From positions 1 to 64,000 of IMG/VR virus record IMGVR_UViG_3300030107_002115: DNA of 64,000 nucleotides. The stretch is one strand, 5' to 3'. Under the pieces are notes generated by a model. That model had not been told where the DNA came from and did not search any database. It saw only the letters and a program-made list of their open reading frames with translations. The stretch's first letter is position 1. Each line of letters starts with the position of its first letter. Shown here in pieces: positions 7,912-16,939 of this stretch. The position numbers and the translations under genes were made by a program. The DNA is from a virus.

Positions 7912-9279
7912 ATGTCATACGATAAAGGAAAAACAATAAGAGAATACATGCAAGGCGGTAATATCCAACCTATGGGCTATGCAGCAGGTGGGTATGCTGA
8001 TGCTTTAAGTAGATTTAAATTAGGTCTAGATAAAGACAAAGCTTTTGGATTACAAGAAGCCCAATCTCGTGTTCTTGGAAAACAATCAAAAGAAAGGGGG
8101 CTATTCGGTGGATTAGGTAGTACCGCATTAGCTGGGCTTACAAAGGTTGCATTACCAGCTCTTTTAACCACTATGAGTGGTGGAGCTATAAATCCCATGA
8201 CCATGAAATTAATAATGGCTGGTGCTGGAGCAGTTGCTTCTGGACTTGGTAAATGGGGTGGAGAAAAACTAGCTGAAAAAAGAACAGATACTAGTGGAGT
8301 AGGCACACAATCTTCTACTGGATTATTTAAGCCGGGATTTAAGCAATTAGGACAAACTAAAAGAGAAATAGAGGGAGGAGCTGCAGAAAGAGCATTGGGA
8401 GCTGGTATTGATAGCTTGGTTAAATCTGGAAGCAAAGAACTAGGTGGTGCTTTACTTGCTAAAGCTCCTAGATTATTCGGTGATGCAGGAGCTAGAAGTA
8501 TTGGATTAGGTGGAGATGCTTTTGCTAAAGATGTAACTGCTAAAGGAATTGCTGATAACCCTTGGTTAGAAACAGCAAGTGATGTAGATGATGCTTGGGC
8601 TGCTGGATTATTAGATTCGCCTGAGGGAGTAGGTGGTCAGTCTCTTAGTCAAGCACAAGGATTAGGTTTAAATGTTGGAATACCTTCAATGACAGACTTT
8701 GATTTAGGTCGTTTTTATGGCAATGTACCATCTTCTGTATCTGATGCATTAACTACTGCGGAAGTCCCACCACCTGCTATGGCATTGGGTTCTACGCCAC
8801 AACAATTTTCTTTATATAGTCCTAACCTTATACGAAATCAAATGTTTAATCAAGGCGGTGTAGTTAGAGGTTATGAAGATGGTGGCTCTGTTAAAAGAAA
8901 AACTTTATATGGTGCTGGTGCTGATTTAGATAAAGCAAATATGGGTACAGAAGGAGACTTTTACAATATGAGAAGAGTTTTATCTATACCAGCAGAACAA
9001 GTTGGAGAAGGAAAAGGGTTGAGATATTATGGAGGGGAAGGTAGAAGCAATAGAATGAGTTTAGCAAGAGATAAGGCTGGCTTTGATGCTACGCAGCAAA
9101 TGGCATTTGCTCCTCAAGACTCAATTCCATTTGATATGATTGAACAATATTTATCAGAAGTTCCTCAAGAAAAACGAGGATTGCGTGGATTATTAGGTTT
9201 TCAACAAGGTGGTCAAACGCAAGGATACGCAGGCGGTGGCTTAATAAACATGCTACCATTTAACAGGAGGGTTATGTAA
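7912..9279 (+). CDS. Glycine-rich virion protein, 455 aa
   Basis: Start taken at the ATG at 7912 (MSYDKGKTIREYMQGGN), with AAAGGATATAATT upstream. An upstream ATG at 7876 lies inside the previous gene. Recurrent short motifs QGG, GYAAGG, GYEDGG and GYAGGG occur near residues 10-30, 320-340 and 440-450. There is an Ala/Gly-rich hydrophobic stretch (about 55-105) with membrane character, IMAGAGAVASGLGKWGG. Such Gly/Ala-rich segments are common in phage proteins ejected with DNA. It occupies the slot filled by an apparently unrelated 367-aa protein at 54753-55856. Confidence 0.7.
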   Translation: MSYDKGKTIREYMQGGNIQPMGYAAGGYADALSRFKLGLDKDKAFGLQEAQSRVLGKQSKERGLFGGLGSTALAGLTKVALPALLTTMSGGAINPMTMKLIMAGAGAVASGLGKWGGEKLAEKRTDTSGVGTQSSTGLFKPGFKQLGQTKREIEGGAAERALGAGIDSLVKSGSKELGGALLAKAPRLFGDAGARSIGLGGDAFAKDVTAKGIADNPWLETASDVDDAWAAGLLDSPEGVGGQSLSQAQGLGLNVGIPSMTDFDLGRFYGNVPSSVSDALTTAEVPPPAMALGSTPQQFSLYSPNLIRNQMFNQGGVVRGYEDGGSVKRKTLYGAGADLDKANMGTEGDFYNMRRVLSIPAEQVGEGKGLRYYGGEGRSNRMSLARDKAGFDATQQMAFAPQDSIPFDMIEQYLSEVPQEKRGLRGLLGFQQGGQTQGYAGGGLINMLPFNRRVM

Positions 9280-10931
9280 TGCCAGATACAGTACCAGCTA
9301 TGCTAGAACCCGGTGAATTTGTTATACGCAAAGATGCTGTTGATGAAATAGGAGTAGATAAATTAAATATGTTAAACAATATAGATAGGTCTAGCCAGAT
9401 GTATATGAATGATGGTGGGTTTGTTCCTCAATTACAACATGGTCATTCAGCTATAGATGAACTATTAGCTATGAATACATTAAACAATCAAGCTAATGTA
9501 GATATTACTAGACAAAGTTCTATGATGAATCAGCATCATAGGCGGTTATTACCAGATGCTCAATTTACCCCAGAAAAAGACATTCTACATTTTTTACAAT
9601 CTTCAATGTCTGAAACAAACCCAATGGACGAACCGAGAAGAGGAAATAGTGAAGATAAAAATACAATTCGTAAATTATCAGACGAAGAATTAAAAAAATT
9701 AATACCGCCAAAAGAAAAAAAATACTTAGTTCCAAGAAAAAATAGAAAATGGGATTGGAGAAATTTTAATCAAGGTGGTCAAGCAAAATCTCCTCCTCCG
9801 GCTGTCGGTATACTTGGAGAAGTTCCATCATCTGAAATAAAAAAATTATTAATGTCTGATGAATTTAATCTTAGTCCTCAAGACCCAGACCCATTACAAA
9901 TAGATGCAAGAATGCGTAGAGAGTTTAATGATATTGGCACTATAGGTATGGTGGATTCTAGTGCATCACTAGCTCAAATGTTAGATAAAATACAACAAGA
10001 TAACGCTATGCGTAAACATCTTGAAAAAAGATATGGGGATAAACCAGAAACTTTAAGAGCACACTTAGAAGTAAGAAAAGATGATTTCATGCCTCAAGAA
10101 GAAATAATGAAGTGGCTTAATTACGCAGCTAAACAAACTCAACCTAAATCAAATACTATTAGAGGGTATGATACTGGTGGTTATGTAGAAGAAGACTTTG
10201 CTAAAGGTTCTGAAAATTATGAATATGATTATTCAAGACCAGCTCAAACTGTAACAGGTGGAGATACTGGTACTGAAACTACGGTAGACCCAATGCTTAC
10301 TGATTTATTAGGTGAAGCTGGTATTGTTATAGACCCAGCTCAAATGGATAAATTTAGACAGTTTGACCCTTCTAAAGACTATAAAGAAGCACAGCAATCA
10401 TATACTGGAACTATGGATACTTTACAAACTACTGGAGCTGATACTCTTGCAAAACTATTAAAACAAACACAAGGAATGGGATTAGGTGAAGTTAGTGGCA
10501 TTAGAGAATCTGCTCAACAATCTGCATCAAAAAGTCTTTATCAAGATTATGCAACTAAAGCTGGAAAAGCAGCAGATATATATGAAAGTGATAAGGAAGC
10601 TGCCGTAGATGCTTGGAAAACTTCTCAATTAGGTATAGCTGGAGATATAATGCAAGCTGGTGGAGGAATGACTGAAGATGCAAGTGAAGCATCTGCTAAT
10701 TTTGATTCTTATTTACAAAATATTATGAGCACAGGTAATGACCATTGGGAAAAGTCTCATTTAGAAGCGTATAGAGATATGCCTAGTGGCCCAGAATTTC
10801 TTAGATGGTTTCAACAATATGCAGGTGAAGGTGCTAAAATAGGAGGAGATAATGTTAGAAGTATGTGGAGTACTGATAAAGGTGAATTAGAAAAAGCATA
10901 TGATTATTTCACAACAAATATAAACACATAA
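9279..10931 (+). CDS. Virion protein with PAMLEPGEFVI motif, 550 aa
   Basis: The first line, MPDTVPAMLEPGEFVIRKDA, matches a motif known at the ends of tape-measure and other phage virion proteins. It overlaps the previous stop by one base. The remainder is polar with scattered GG motifs (NQGGQAK, DTGGYVEE). A C-terminal third (about 330-500) is helical and Ala/Gln-rich. That third weakly resembles the 375-aa protein at 55856-56983 (both have a Y/F-DP start and then long polar helices). Likely an internal or ejected virion component; no enzymatic motif seen. Confidence 0.65.
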   Translation: MPDTVPAMLEPGEFVIRKDAVDEIGVDKLNMLNNIDRSSQMYMNDGGFVPQLQHGHSAIDELLAMNTLNNQANVDITRQSSMMNQHHRRLLPDAQFTPEKDILHFLQSSMSETNPMDEPRRGNSEDKNTIRKLSDEELKKLIPPKEKKYLVPRKNRKWDWRNFNQGGQAKSPPPAVGILGEVPSSEIKKLLMSDEFNLSPQDPDPLQIDARMRREFNDIGTIGMVDSSASLAQMLDKIQQDNAMRKHLEKRYGDKPETLRAHLEVRKDDFMPQEEIMKWLNYAAKQTQPKSNTIRGYDTGGYVEEDFAKGSENYEYDYSRPAQTVTGGDTGTETTVDPMLTDLLGEAGIVIDPAQMDKFRQFDPSKDYKEAQQSYTGTMDTLQTTGADTLAKLLKQTQGMGLGEVSGIRESAQQSASKSLYQDYATKAGKAADIYESDKEAAVDAWKTSQLGIAGDIMQAGGGMTEDASEASANFDSYLQNIMSTGNDHWEKSHLEAYRDMPSGPEFLRWFQQYAGEGAKIGGDNVRSMWSTDKGELEKAYDYFTTNINT

Positions 10932-10941
10932 AGGATTTATA

Positions 10942-12153
10942 ATGGCTAATCAATATGGAGCAGTTCCTAGACCAACTATAAGAATAGAAAGACCAGAAAG
11001 ACCAGATTGGGAAGGAATAATATCAGATTTTCAAAAAAAGTTTTTTCCTAGTGAAGAAGAAAAACAAGAATTACGACTTAGAGAAGATGCAAATGATAGG
11101 GCTAATGCTTTATTGCAACTTAGAAGAAATGAACAGGTTCAAACCAGTATACAAAATTCTAAGGACAATGCTAGGGCTGATAGACTTGCGACAATTAAAG
11201 AAGATGAAAATACTAGGATTGAAGACACACACCAAGAAGCTATAAAAGATAAAGAATTTAAAATTGCAGAAGAAGATTTTAATATTGGCTGGAATGACAG
11301 GATTAAAGATAATGATATAGGTGGAGCATTAGCTTGGGCAAGTGGTTACACAACTTCAAATCCTAGATTATCTAAAAAAATAGCTTCTTTAGAAAAAAAC
11401 TTATCTGGTAAAAATATGATATTAGAAAGTAATGTAACCGCATTAGAAGGTATGCTTCCCGGTATTATAGATAAACTAGGTGGAAGAAGTATTGTAAAAA
11501 GTATCTTATTTAAAGACCCAACCGCTATTGCAAAAGAAATGTTAATATCAGAAGTGGGTAAAATAACTGGAGACAATGAAAAAGAATTTGAAAGACAAGC
11601 TACGCTCATAGGTCTTAAGTTAAAACAAACTGAACAAATGATAGATAGCCCAGAAAAACAAGCTATCATGACTTCTATAACAGAAGACATAAATAAATTT
11701 ACAGAAAAGAGTGGGGTTAATGTAGATAACCTTTTAAACAACGTAGGAGATATTGGAATAGATGTAGAAGAAGAGCCAGAGTATAAAGCGAGTGGAGTTG
11801 TTGGTTTTTTGGAAGATTTAGCACCAACACTTGGTACAGCTGAAAAAATAGGTGCTAAATTAGGCTTTCCTTCTGCAAAAAAAGCAGTAGATAAAAGAAT
11901 ATATAAAAAAAATATTGAACCTTATTTAATTGATAATGATGCTCATGGCTTAATATTTTATAGTGCCCTTGCAAATGTATATGGAAAAAATAAAGATGGA
12001 GAAATAGGGTTCTTAAATGAAAAAGGGGCTAGGCTTTTTAAAAACACAGTCCCAGAAGATAAACAAGAACAAGTATTGTCTGTATTAAAAAGCTATCATA
12101 CAAACCCTAAAAAATGGCTTTTAGATTATTACAGAAAAAACCCAGATAAGTAA
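10942..12153 (+). CDS. Helical virion-module protein, 403 aa
   Basis: Preceded by AAAGGATTTATA. After a short Pro/Arg-rich start (PRPTIRIERPERPDW), residues 30-120 are strongly charged coiled coil (EEEKQELRLREDANDRAN). The middle is helical. Around 280-320 there is a Gly/Ala stretch with a possible amphipathic helix. The C-terminus is globular (IFYSALANVYGKNKDGEIG). It lies immediately before the giant polyvalent-type protein, as does the 601-aa protein at 56993-58798, its positional counterpart. Function unknown; an inner-core or ejection protein is a reasonable inference. Confidence 0.65.
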   Translation: MANQYGAVPRPTIRIERPERPDWEGIISDFQKKFFPSEEEKQELRLREDANDRANALLQLRRNEQVQTSIQNSKDNARADRLATIKEDENTRIEDTHQEAIKDKEFKIAEEDFNIGWNDRIKDNDIGGALAWASGYTTSNPRLSKKIASLEKNLSGKNMILESNVTALEGMLPGIIDKLGGRSIVKSILFKDPTAIAKEMLISEVGKITGDNEKEFERQATLIGLKLKQTEQMIDSPEKQAIMTSITEDINKFTEKSGVNVDNLLNNVGDIGIDVEEEPEYKASGVVGFLEDLAPTLGTAEKIGAKLGFPSAKKAVDKRIYKKNIEPYLIDNDAHGLIFYSALANVYGKNKDGEIGFLNEKGARLFKNTVPEDKQEQVLSVLKSYHTNPKKWLLDYYRKNPDK

Positions 12154-15100
12154 TGGCAATAACAAGAGAAAAATTCCTATCTTCTTTTAGGCAAAAGTAT
12201 CCTCAATTAGAAGACATAGATGATAATGAATTATATGGAAGTTTAATAAAAAAATTCCCTCAATATGAAGGGAAAATAATTAAAGAAAATAATGAGAGTG
12301 TATGGGATTCTATGCCGGATATTATAAAGTCTGGTTATAATAAATCTATACAAGGAATGAGTCATGAAATAGCAACAGGTAAAAAGAGATTTGATTTATC
12401 TGGCTATGAACCTAGTGTTTTAGAGGATATAGGCTCTGAATTATTATCTAATTTTGCTTCTCTTCCAGATGCTGGTGCTACAATAATAAGTGGAGGTATT
12501 GGAGGAGCTGTTGGTAAAAAATTATTTGGTAACTATGTATTTAAAGCATTAGCTAGAAATAAAGTTAAAGAGGGAGTCGCAAGAGAAGTAGCTTCAAAAG
12601 CTATAGCTAAAGGTATAGGAGCTTCTGGTGCTCAATTTGGAACATACCAAGGAGCTAGGGATTACTTAAATCAAAAACTTGAAACAGGAGAGGTTAAACC
12701 CGGTCAAGTAATTAGGTCTACACTTGGTGGGTTTGCTTTGGGGGGTATAACAGGTGGAAGCGGTGGATATTTAACACAAAGAGGGTATAGTACTCTTTCA
12801 AGAATAGGTATAGAAGCTGGAACATTAGGGACTGGAACTCCATTGTTAATGGAAGGAGAACTACCAACTCCTCAAGATTATTTAGATTCTGCTGGCATGG
12901 TGTTAGGAATCAAAGCTGTAGGAGGTTTATTAAAATCACCAAAAGCTTTAAAATCAATGGCTAAACGCTATAAAGAAACAGGTTCTTTTTTAGAAATTAA
13001 TCCAGAATTTGTAACAAGTAAAAATATACCAGCTGATATAAGAAAAAGATATGGTCAAGCAGCTACCGAAACTATTGATAAAGCTAGACAACAATCAGAA
13101 GTATGGATGGGGAAAGACGGAAGTAAAGTCCATATAATGGAAAATAATCCTAATAAAAAATATTACAAAGTATACAACCCAAATAGAAATTTAGATGAAA
13201 AAGAGCAATTTTTTAATATTAGTAAAAATAAATTTCATAAACAATATAATTTACAAAATAAAACTGTAGACCCAAACACACTACCAAGTGATAGAGATGC
13301 AAACTTAAGAAGTATTGAAAAAAGTTTAGGCTTAAATAAAAGCGGTGCTCAACTAAGAAGAATTAAACATATAGGTAAAGAATATAAAGATATATTAGTT
13401 GGAGTTGATAAAAAAGTATTAGAAAGTATAAGAATTCCATTAAAAAGTCTTAGTAATAAATCTGCTAATGAATATAGAAACAGTTTATTAAAAGAAGTTC
13501 AAATTAAAAAATATGAAAATGATTTTAAAAAGAAAGGTTGGGAGACTAGAAGTACTTTTAAACATAAAATATTAGAAGATTTTTTCCCCAAAAAACTAAG
13601 TAATATATTTGAAAAGTTATTGCCAGCAGCTCAAAGAGGTTCAAATGACCCTGCTATGCGTAGGTATATATATGATGTTTCTAGATATCAAGACGCAAAT
13701 AGTACTTTACTTGGTAATTTTATGACTAATTTATATGGTCTATCTGATAATAATTTCAATATAAGTAGAGCAGAGCTAAGACCTTTTTGGAAAGCTGGAA
13801 TGAGCAGAAAAGATGCTGAGATGAAATATTGGGAAAATATGACCAATTTAAAAGAAGCAGGTAAATTAGATATGTGGGACGATTTTACTGATGATATTTT
13901 TAACAGAGCTAGGCAAGCTGGAATAGAAATTCCCGGATATTTTAAACATTACGTTCCACAAATGTTAAAACGAGAATATTCAGAAATTGTATTTAATGAT
14001 TTAATATCTGTTAAAGAAAAACAATCAGCTTTATTTAAGTCTATATTAAAAGATTTAAATATAAAAAACAATACTAAAACCTCTACTGGAATTGATGATT
14101 TATTAGGAGCATTTAACAATGTAGATGACCTTATTGCTAATAATAAAGATGTTGCTAAAGCCGCTAATACATTAATAATGAAGTCTCTTAATTCAATGAG
14201 TAAAGAAACACAATCTGCAATAAGAGCAAATATGAGTAGACAAGGAGAGTTTAGTGCTTTAAAAGCTTACGCTGCTGTTGGAAGACATATTTATAATGAT
14301 ATGTTTAGTACTTTTGGTAATTTAGAAAATACAAGAAAGGCAATTATTCCTCCAGAACTACTTGAAAGACATCTCCCAACTCTTATGTCTCAATATGCAA
14401 GTAAAGCCGCTAGAAGAATAGCACAAGTTGAGACATTTGGATTAAGGGGTGAGAGATATAAAGCCTTAATGAAGGGATTAGAAGCTAGAAACCCAAGAGA
14501 TGCTAGTATTATACATGAATTACAACATCATGTTACTGGTCAAATAAAATACAACACAGAATATGGCTATAGAACAGAGACTAGGAACTTTGTAGATAAT
14601 GTAATGGCTTGGGAAACAGGAACTAAGATAGGCTTAGGTTTTGCAACTATACCAAATGTAACTCAGTCTATGATATCTACAGCTTTAGATGCTGGCTATT
14701 GGAGATTTCTTAGAGGAGTAATGGCTTTAGGTAGTAGAAAAAATAGAGAGTTAATAAAAGCTTCTGGAGCTACTAATTATAGCCAAATAAATGAAATGAT
14801 GGGGCTTAATAATTCAAGTAATTTAACTGGTGGATTTATAAGACCTACAGTAGATTTCCTTGGCAAGTGGAGTGGTTTTAATACCGTAAATAAGATGAAT
14901 CAATATTTAGCAGCTTCTACTGCTAGTGTTTATGTAAAAGATTTACATAAAATGGCCAGAGGGAAAGGATTGTTTAGTAAGTCTAGAAAGGCATGGGCTA
15001 ATAGCAAATTAAAAGAACTAGGAATTGACTCTGAAAAATTTAAAAATTTTAATTTAGATATAGCAAAAGCAGGAGATACTGAGTTAGTTGCTATCCAAAA

Positions 15101-15947
15101 AGCTATGAGAAGATTTGCTAGCAATACTCAGCTACAAAAAGATATATTAAAAGACCCATTGATGTTTAATAACCCAAAGGTTCTACCATTTGTTCAATTT
15201 AAAAGATTTGGATATAGACAAGCTACATATTTAAAAGATATATTAAAGCATGATGCCGCTCATGGAAATTTTATGCCTATGATAAGATTAGGAGTTGCTG
15301 GTTTTGCTGGTGGAGCTGGCGTTAATTGGGCTAGAAATTTTGCTAGAGAATTTCTTAGTGGTAAATTAGCTAGGGGAGAATCTGAATATAATCCAGAAGC
15401 TGGTGTTTTAAGTAGATTAGTAAAAGAAGGGAAGATACCAGACTTAGATGAATTTATAGATGGCTTATCTTCGGTAGGTGCTCTTGGAGTTATAGGTGAT
15501 ATTATAACACCCGTATTAGATAGTGATAAGAATATGGCTAAGGCTATGGAATTTACTATGACCCCTGCGTTTTTATCAGATATAAACAATCTATATACTC
15601 AATTTCTCAACCCACTAGGTAGTGATTTTAAAAATTTTCAAGCAGATGCTTTTAAAAGAATGCCTACTAGATTATTAAGGACTGGAATATTTGGTGGTGC
15701 AACTGTTAAATCATTTAGTCAACTTATAGAAACCGAAGGTCTTAAAACACAAAGAATTAAATCTTTAAAGTCAAGAGAGTTAGGGAAAATACTTAGACTA
15801 TTAGAAGAAAGTGAATATGAAAAAGCATATAGAAATGTAAGACTTTGGAATGAGTCTTATGGTAGCATCTTACCTATTGTGGCATCAGATGTAAATAATA
15901 AAAAACTAATAGCTAGAAAAAGAGCAAGATTAAAAAAGAAAGTATAA
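12153..15947 (+). CDS. Large polyvalent-type virion protein (LPD38-like C-terminus), 1264 aa
   Basis: The N-terminus FRQKYPQLEDIDDNELYGSL then KKFPQYEGKI is a short helical module found at the start of large phage internal proteins. Residues about 95-255 contain Gly/Ala-rich hydrophobic helices (GGIGGAVGKKLFG, GGFALGGITGG). The last 480 residues include WETGTKIGLGFATIPNVTQS, LPFVQFKRFGYRQATYLKDI and VAGFAGGAGVNWARN. This matches the style of the membrane-associating LPD38 domain of large polyvalent proteins (family knowledge, assigned by eye). It is the counterpart of the 1501-aa protein at 58800-63305, with the C-terminal region the more similar. Likely ejected into the cell with DNA. Confidence 0.7.
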   Translation: MAITREKFLSSFRQKYPQLEDIDDNELYGSLIKKFPQYEGKIIKENNESVWDSMPDIIKSGYNKSIQGMSHEIATGKKRFDLSGYEPSVLEDIGSELLSNFASLPDAGATIISGGIGGAVGKKLFGNYVFKALARNKVKEGVAREVASKAIAKGIGASGAQFGTYQGARDYLNQKLETGEVKPGQVIRSTLGGFALGGITGGSGGYLTQRGYSTLSRIGIEAGTLGTGTPLLMEGELPTPQDYLDSAGMVLGIKAVGGLLKSPKALKSMAKRYKETGSFLEINPEFVTSKNIPADIRKRYGQAATETIDKARQQSEVWMGKDGSKVHIMENNPNKKYYKVYNPNRNLDEKEQFFNISKNKFHKQYNLQNKTVDPNTLPSDRDANLRSIEKSLGLNKSGAQLRRIKHIGKEYKDILVGVDKKVLESIRIPLKSLSNKSANEYRNSLLKEVQIKKYENDFKKKGWETRSTFKHKILEDFFPKKLSNIFEKLLPAAQRGSNDPAMRRYIYDVSRYQDANSTLLGNFMTNLYGLSDNNFNISRAELRPFWKAGMSRKDAEMKYWENMTNLKEAGKLDMWDDFTDDIFNRARQAGIEIPGYFKHYVPQMLKREYSEIVFNDLISVKEKQSALFKSILKDLNIKNNTKTSTGIDDLLGAFNNVDDLIANNKDVAKAANTLIMKSLNSMSKETQSAIRANMSRQGEFSALKAYAAVGRHIYNDMFSTFGNLENTRKAIIPPELLERHLPTLMSQYASKAARRIAQVETFGLRGERYKALMKGLEARNPRDASIIHELQHHVTGQIKYNTEYGYRTETRNFVDNVMAWETGTKIGLGFATIPNVTQSMISTALDAGYWRFLRGVMALGSRKNRELIKASGATNYSQINEMMGLNNSSNLTGGFIRPTVDFLGKWSGFNTVNKMNQYLAASTASVYVKDLHKMARGKGLFSKSRKAWANSKLKELGIDSEKFKNFNLDIAKAGDTELVAIQKAMRRFASNTQLQKDILKDPLMFNNPKVLPFVQFKRFGYRQATYLKDILKHDAAHGNFMPMIRLGVAGFAGGAGVNWARNFAREFLSGKLARGESEYNPEAGVLSRLVKEGKIPDLDEFIDGLSSVGALGVIGDIITPVLDSDKNMAKAMEFTMTPAFLSDINNLYTQFLNPLGSDFKNFQADAFKRMPTRLLRTGIFGGATVKSFSQLIETEGLKTQRIKSLKSRELGKILRLLEESEYEKAYRNVRLWNESYGSILPIVASDVNNKKLIARKRARLKKKV

Positions 15948-16939
15948 TGCCTAAACAATCTATGTCAGATTTTCTTAAGCCACAGGCTACTACTCCTGTA
16001 TCTACTAATGTCCATAGTAATATAGATGACTTAATAATACAATCTAAGCTAGATGAGTTTGCACAAACTGGTGTAATGTATACAACACCCCTAGAGTATA
16101 AGGGTGGAGTAGATGATGTAGTAGCTAATATAGCTATGAATCCAATGATGACTTTAAAAAGTTTAGGAAGTATAGGTAAAAAATTACTACAAAAAACTGG
16201 TTTGCGTAATCCAATATATCATTTTACAAGAGGTGAGAAAGCTAGAGATATATTATCAGAAGGCACTATAAGGGGAACAGGGGAAATGTTTCCGGGGAAA
16301 CCTTTTTATAAAGACTCTAGAAAATATATAGATAAATTATTAAGCAAAGATAAAACAGGGTGGCTTGACCAAACAGATTTAAAATTTGTAGAACAATTTC
16401 CTAAGTCTCCTTCCGTTTCTATTACCAGAGACCCTAAATTTTTATCTAGACCTCATAAGCATGTAGGGACAGATGTTAGATTTGTTATGGATAGAGACGA
16501 GATGATAAAAAAGGGATTAAAGATAGAGCCATTTGCTGAAAAAGGTTTTGGAAAAGTCCATAGGACTTGGGATAAAGATAAATTTATAAGAATGAACCCT
16601 ATGTTTGAATTTGAAGAAAGAGTAAGAGGAAATATTCCTACTGAAAATATAAAAATGATAGACCTTATAAGGTTTTCACCAAATAACTTCCTTACAGACA
16701 TAAACAATCAAGATTTAATTAAAACATTAGTAAAATCTAACATTCCAAAAATAAAAAGTCAAACAGCCTACAATCAACTCCTAGATTTAAACAAAAGATT
16801 AACAAGTAAAAATTGGGAAGACAAAGTTAGTAAGCAAGGCGGTGTTCTACATATTGCAGACACTAGGGGGAATTTATTAAAGTATATAGATGAATTATTA
16901 AATACTCCTACTTATAAATTTGACCCATTTAAACGCTAA
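15947..16939 (+). CDS. Putative ADP-ribosyltransferase-fold protein, 330 aa
   Basis: After a disordered Thr/Ser-rich start comes NPIYHFTRGEKARDILSEG (about residue 88). It is followed by SPSVSITRDPKF (147-158), VRFVMDRDEMIKKG (167-180) and FEFEERVRGNIPTENIKMI (214-232). The order H-x-T, S-x-(T/S)RDP, RFVMD and E-x-x-ERV-x-x-x-IP resembles H-S/Y-E-type ADP-ribosyltransferases of the DarT-like group. That is my inference, with no search run. It overlaps the previous gene by one base and closes the virion operon, so the product may be packaged and delivered. The right-hand module lacks it. Its stop overlaps that of the convergent helicase gene. Confidence 0.55.
   Translation: MPKQSMSDFLKPQATTPVSTNVHSNIDDLIIQSKLDEFAQTGVMYTTPLEYKGGVDDVVANIAMNPMMTLKSLGSIGKKLLQKTGLRNPIYHFTRGEKARDILSEGTIRGTGEMFPGKPFYKDSRKYIDKLLSKDKTGWLDQTDLKFVEQFPKSPSVSITRDPKFLSRPHKHVGTDVRFVMDRDEMIKKGLKIEPFAEKGFGKVHRTWDKDKFIRMNPMFEFEERVRGNIPTENIKMIDLIRFSPNNFLTDINNQDLIKTLVKSNIPKIKSQTAYNQLLDLNKRLTSKNWEDKVSKQGGVLHIADTRGNLLKYIDELLNTPTYKFDPFKR

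Noticed and set aside
7977-8435. 152-codon open frame on the minus strand
   Set aside because: Antisense to the glycine-rich virion gene; the composition (Pro/Ala/Ser-rich) mirrors the coding strand, no ribosome site, no match to operon direction.
9279-10931. Tape measure protein
   Set aside because: It has the PAMLxPGEFVI motif but is only 550 aa, lacks long hydrophobic coiled-coil organisation and lies far from tail-tube genes; kept as a generic virion protein.
11346-11741. 131-codon minus-strand frame
   Set aside because: Fully inside the 403-aa gene on the opposite strand; low-complexity hydrophobic shadow without start signals.
15260-15589. 109-codon minus-strand frame
   Set aside because: Antisense of the Gly/Ala-rich C-terminus of the giant protein; no supporting signal.
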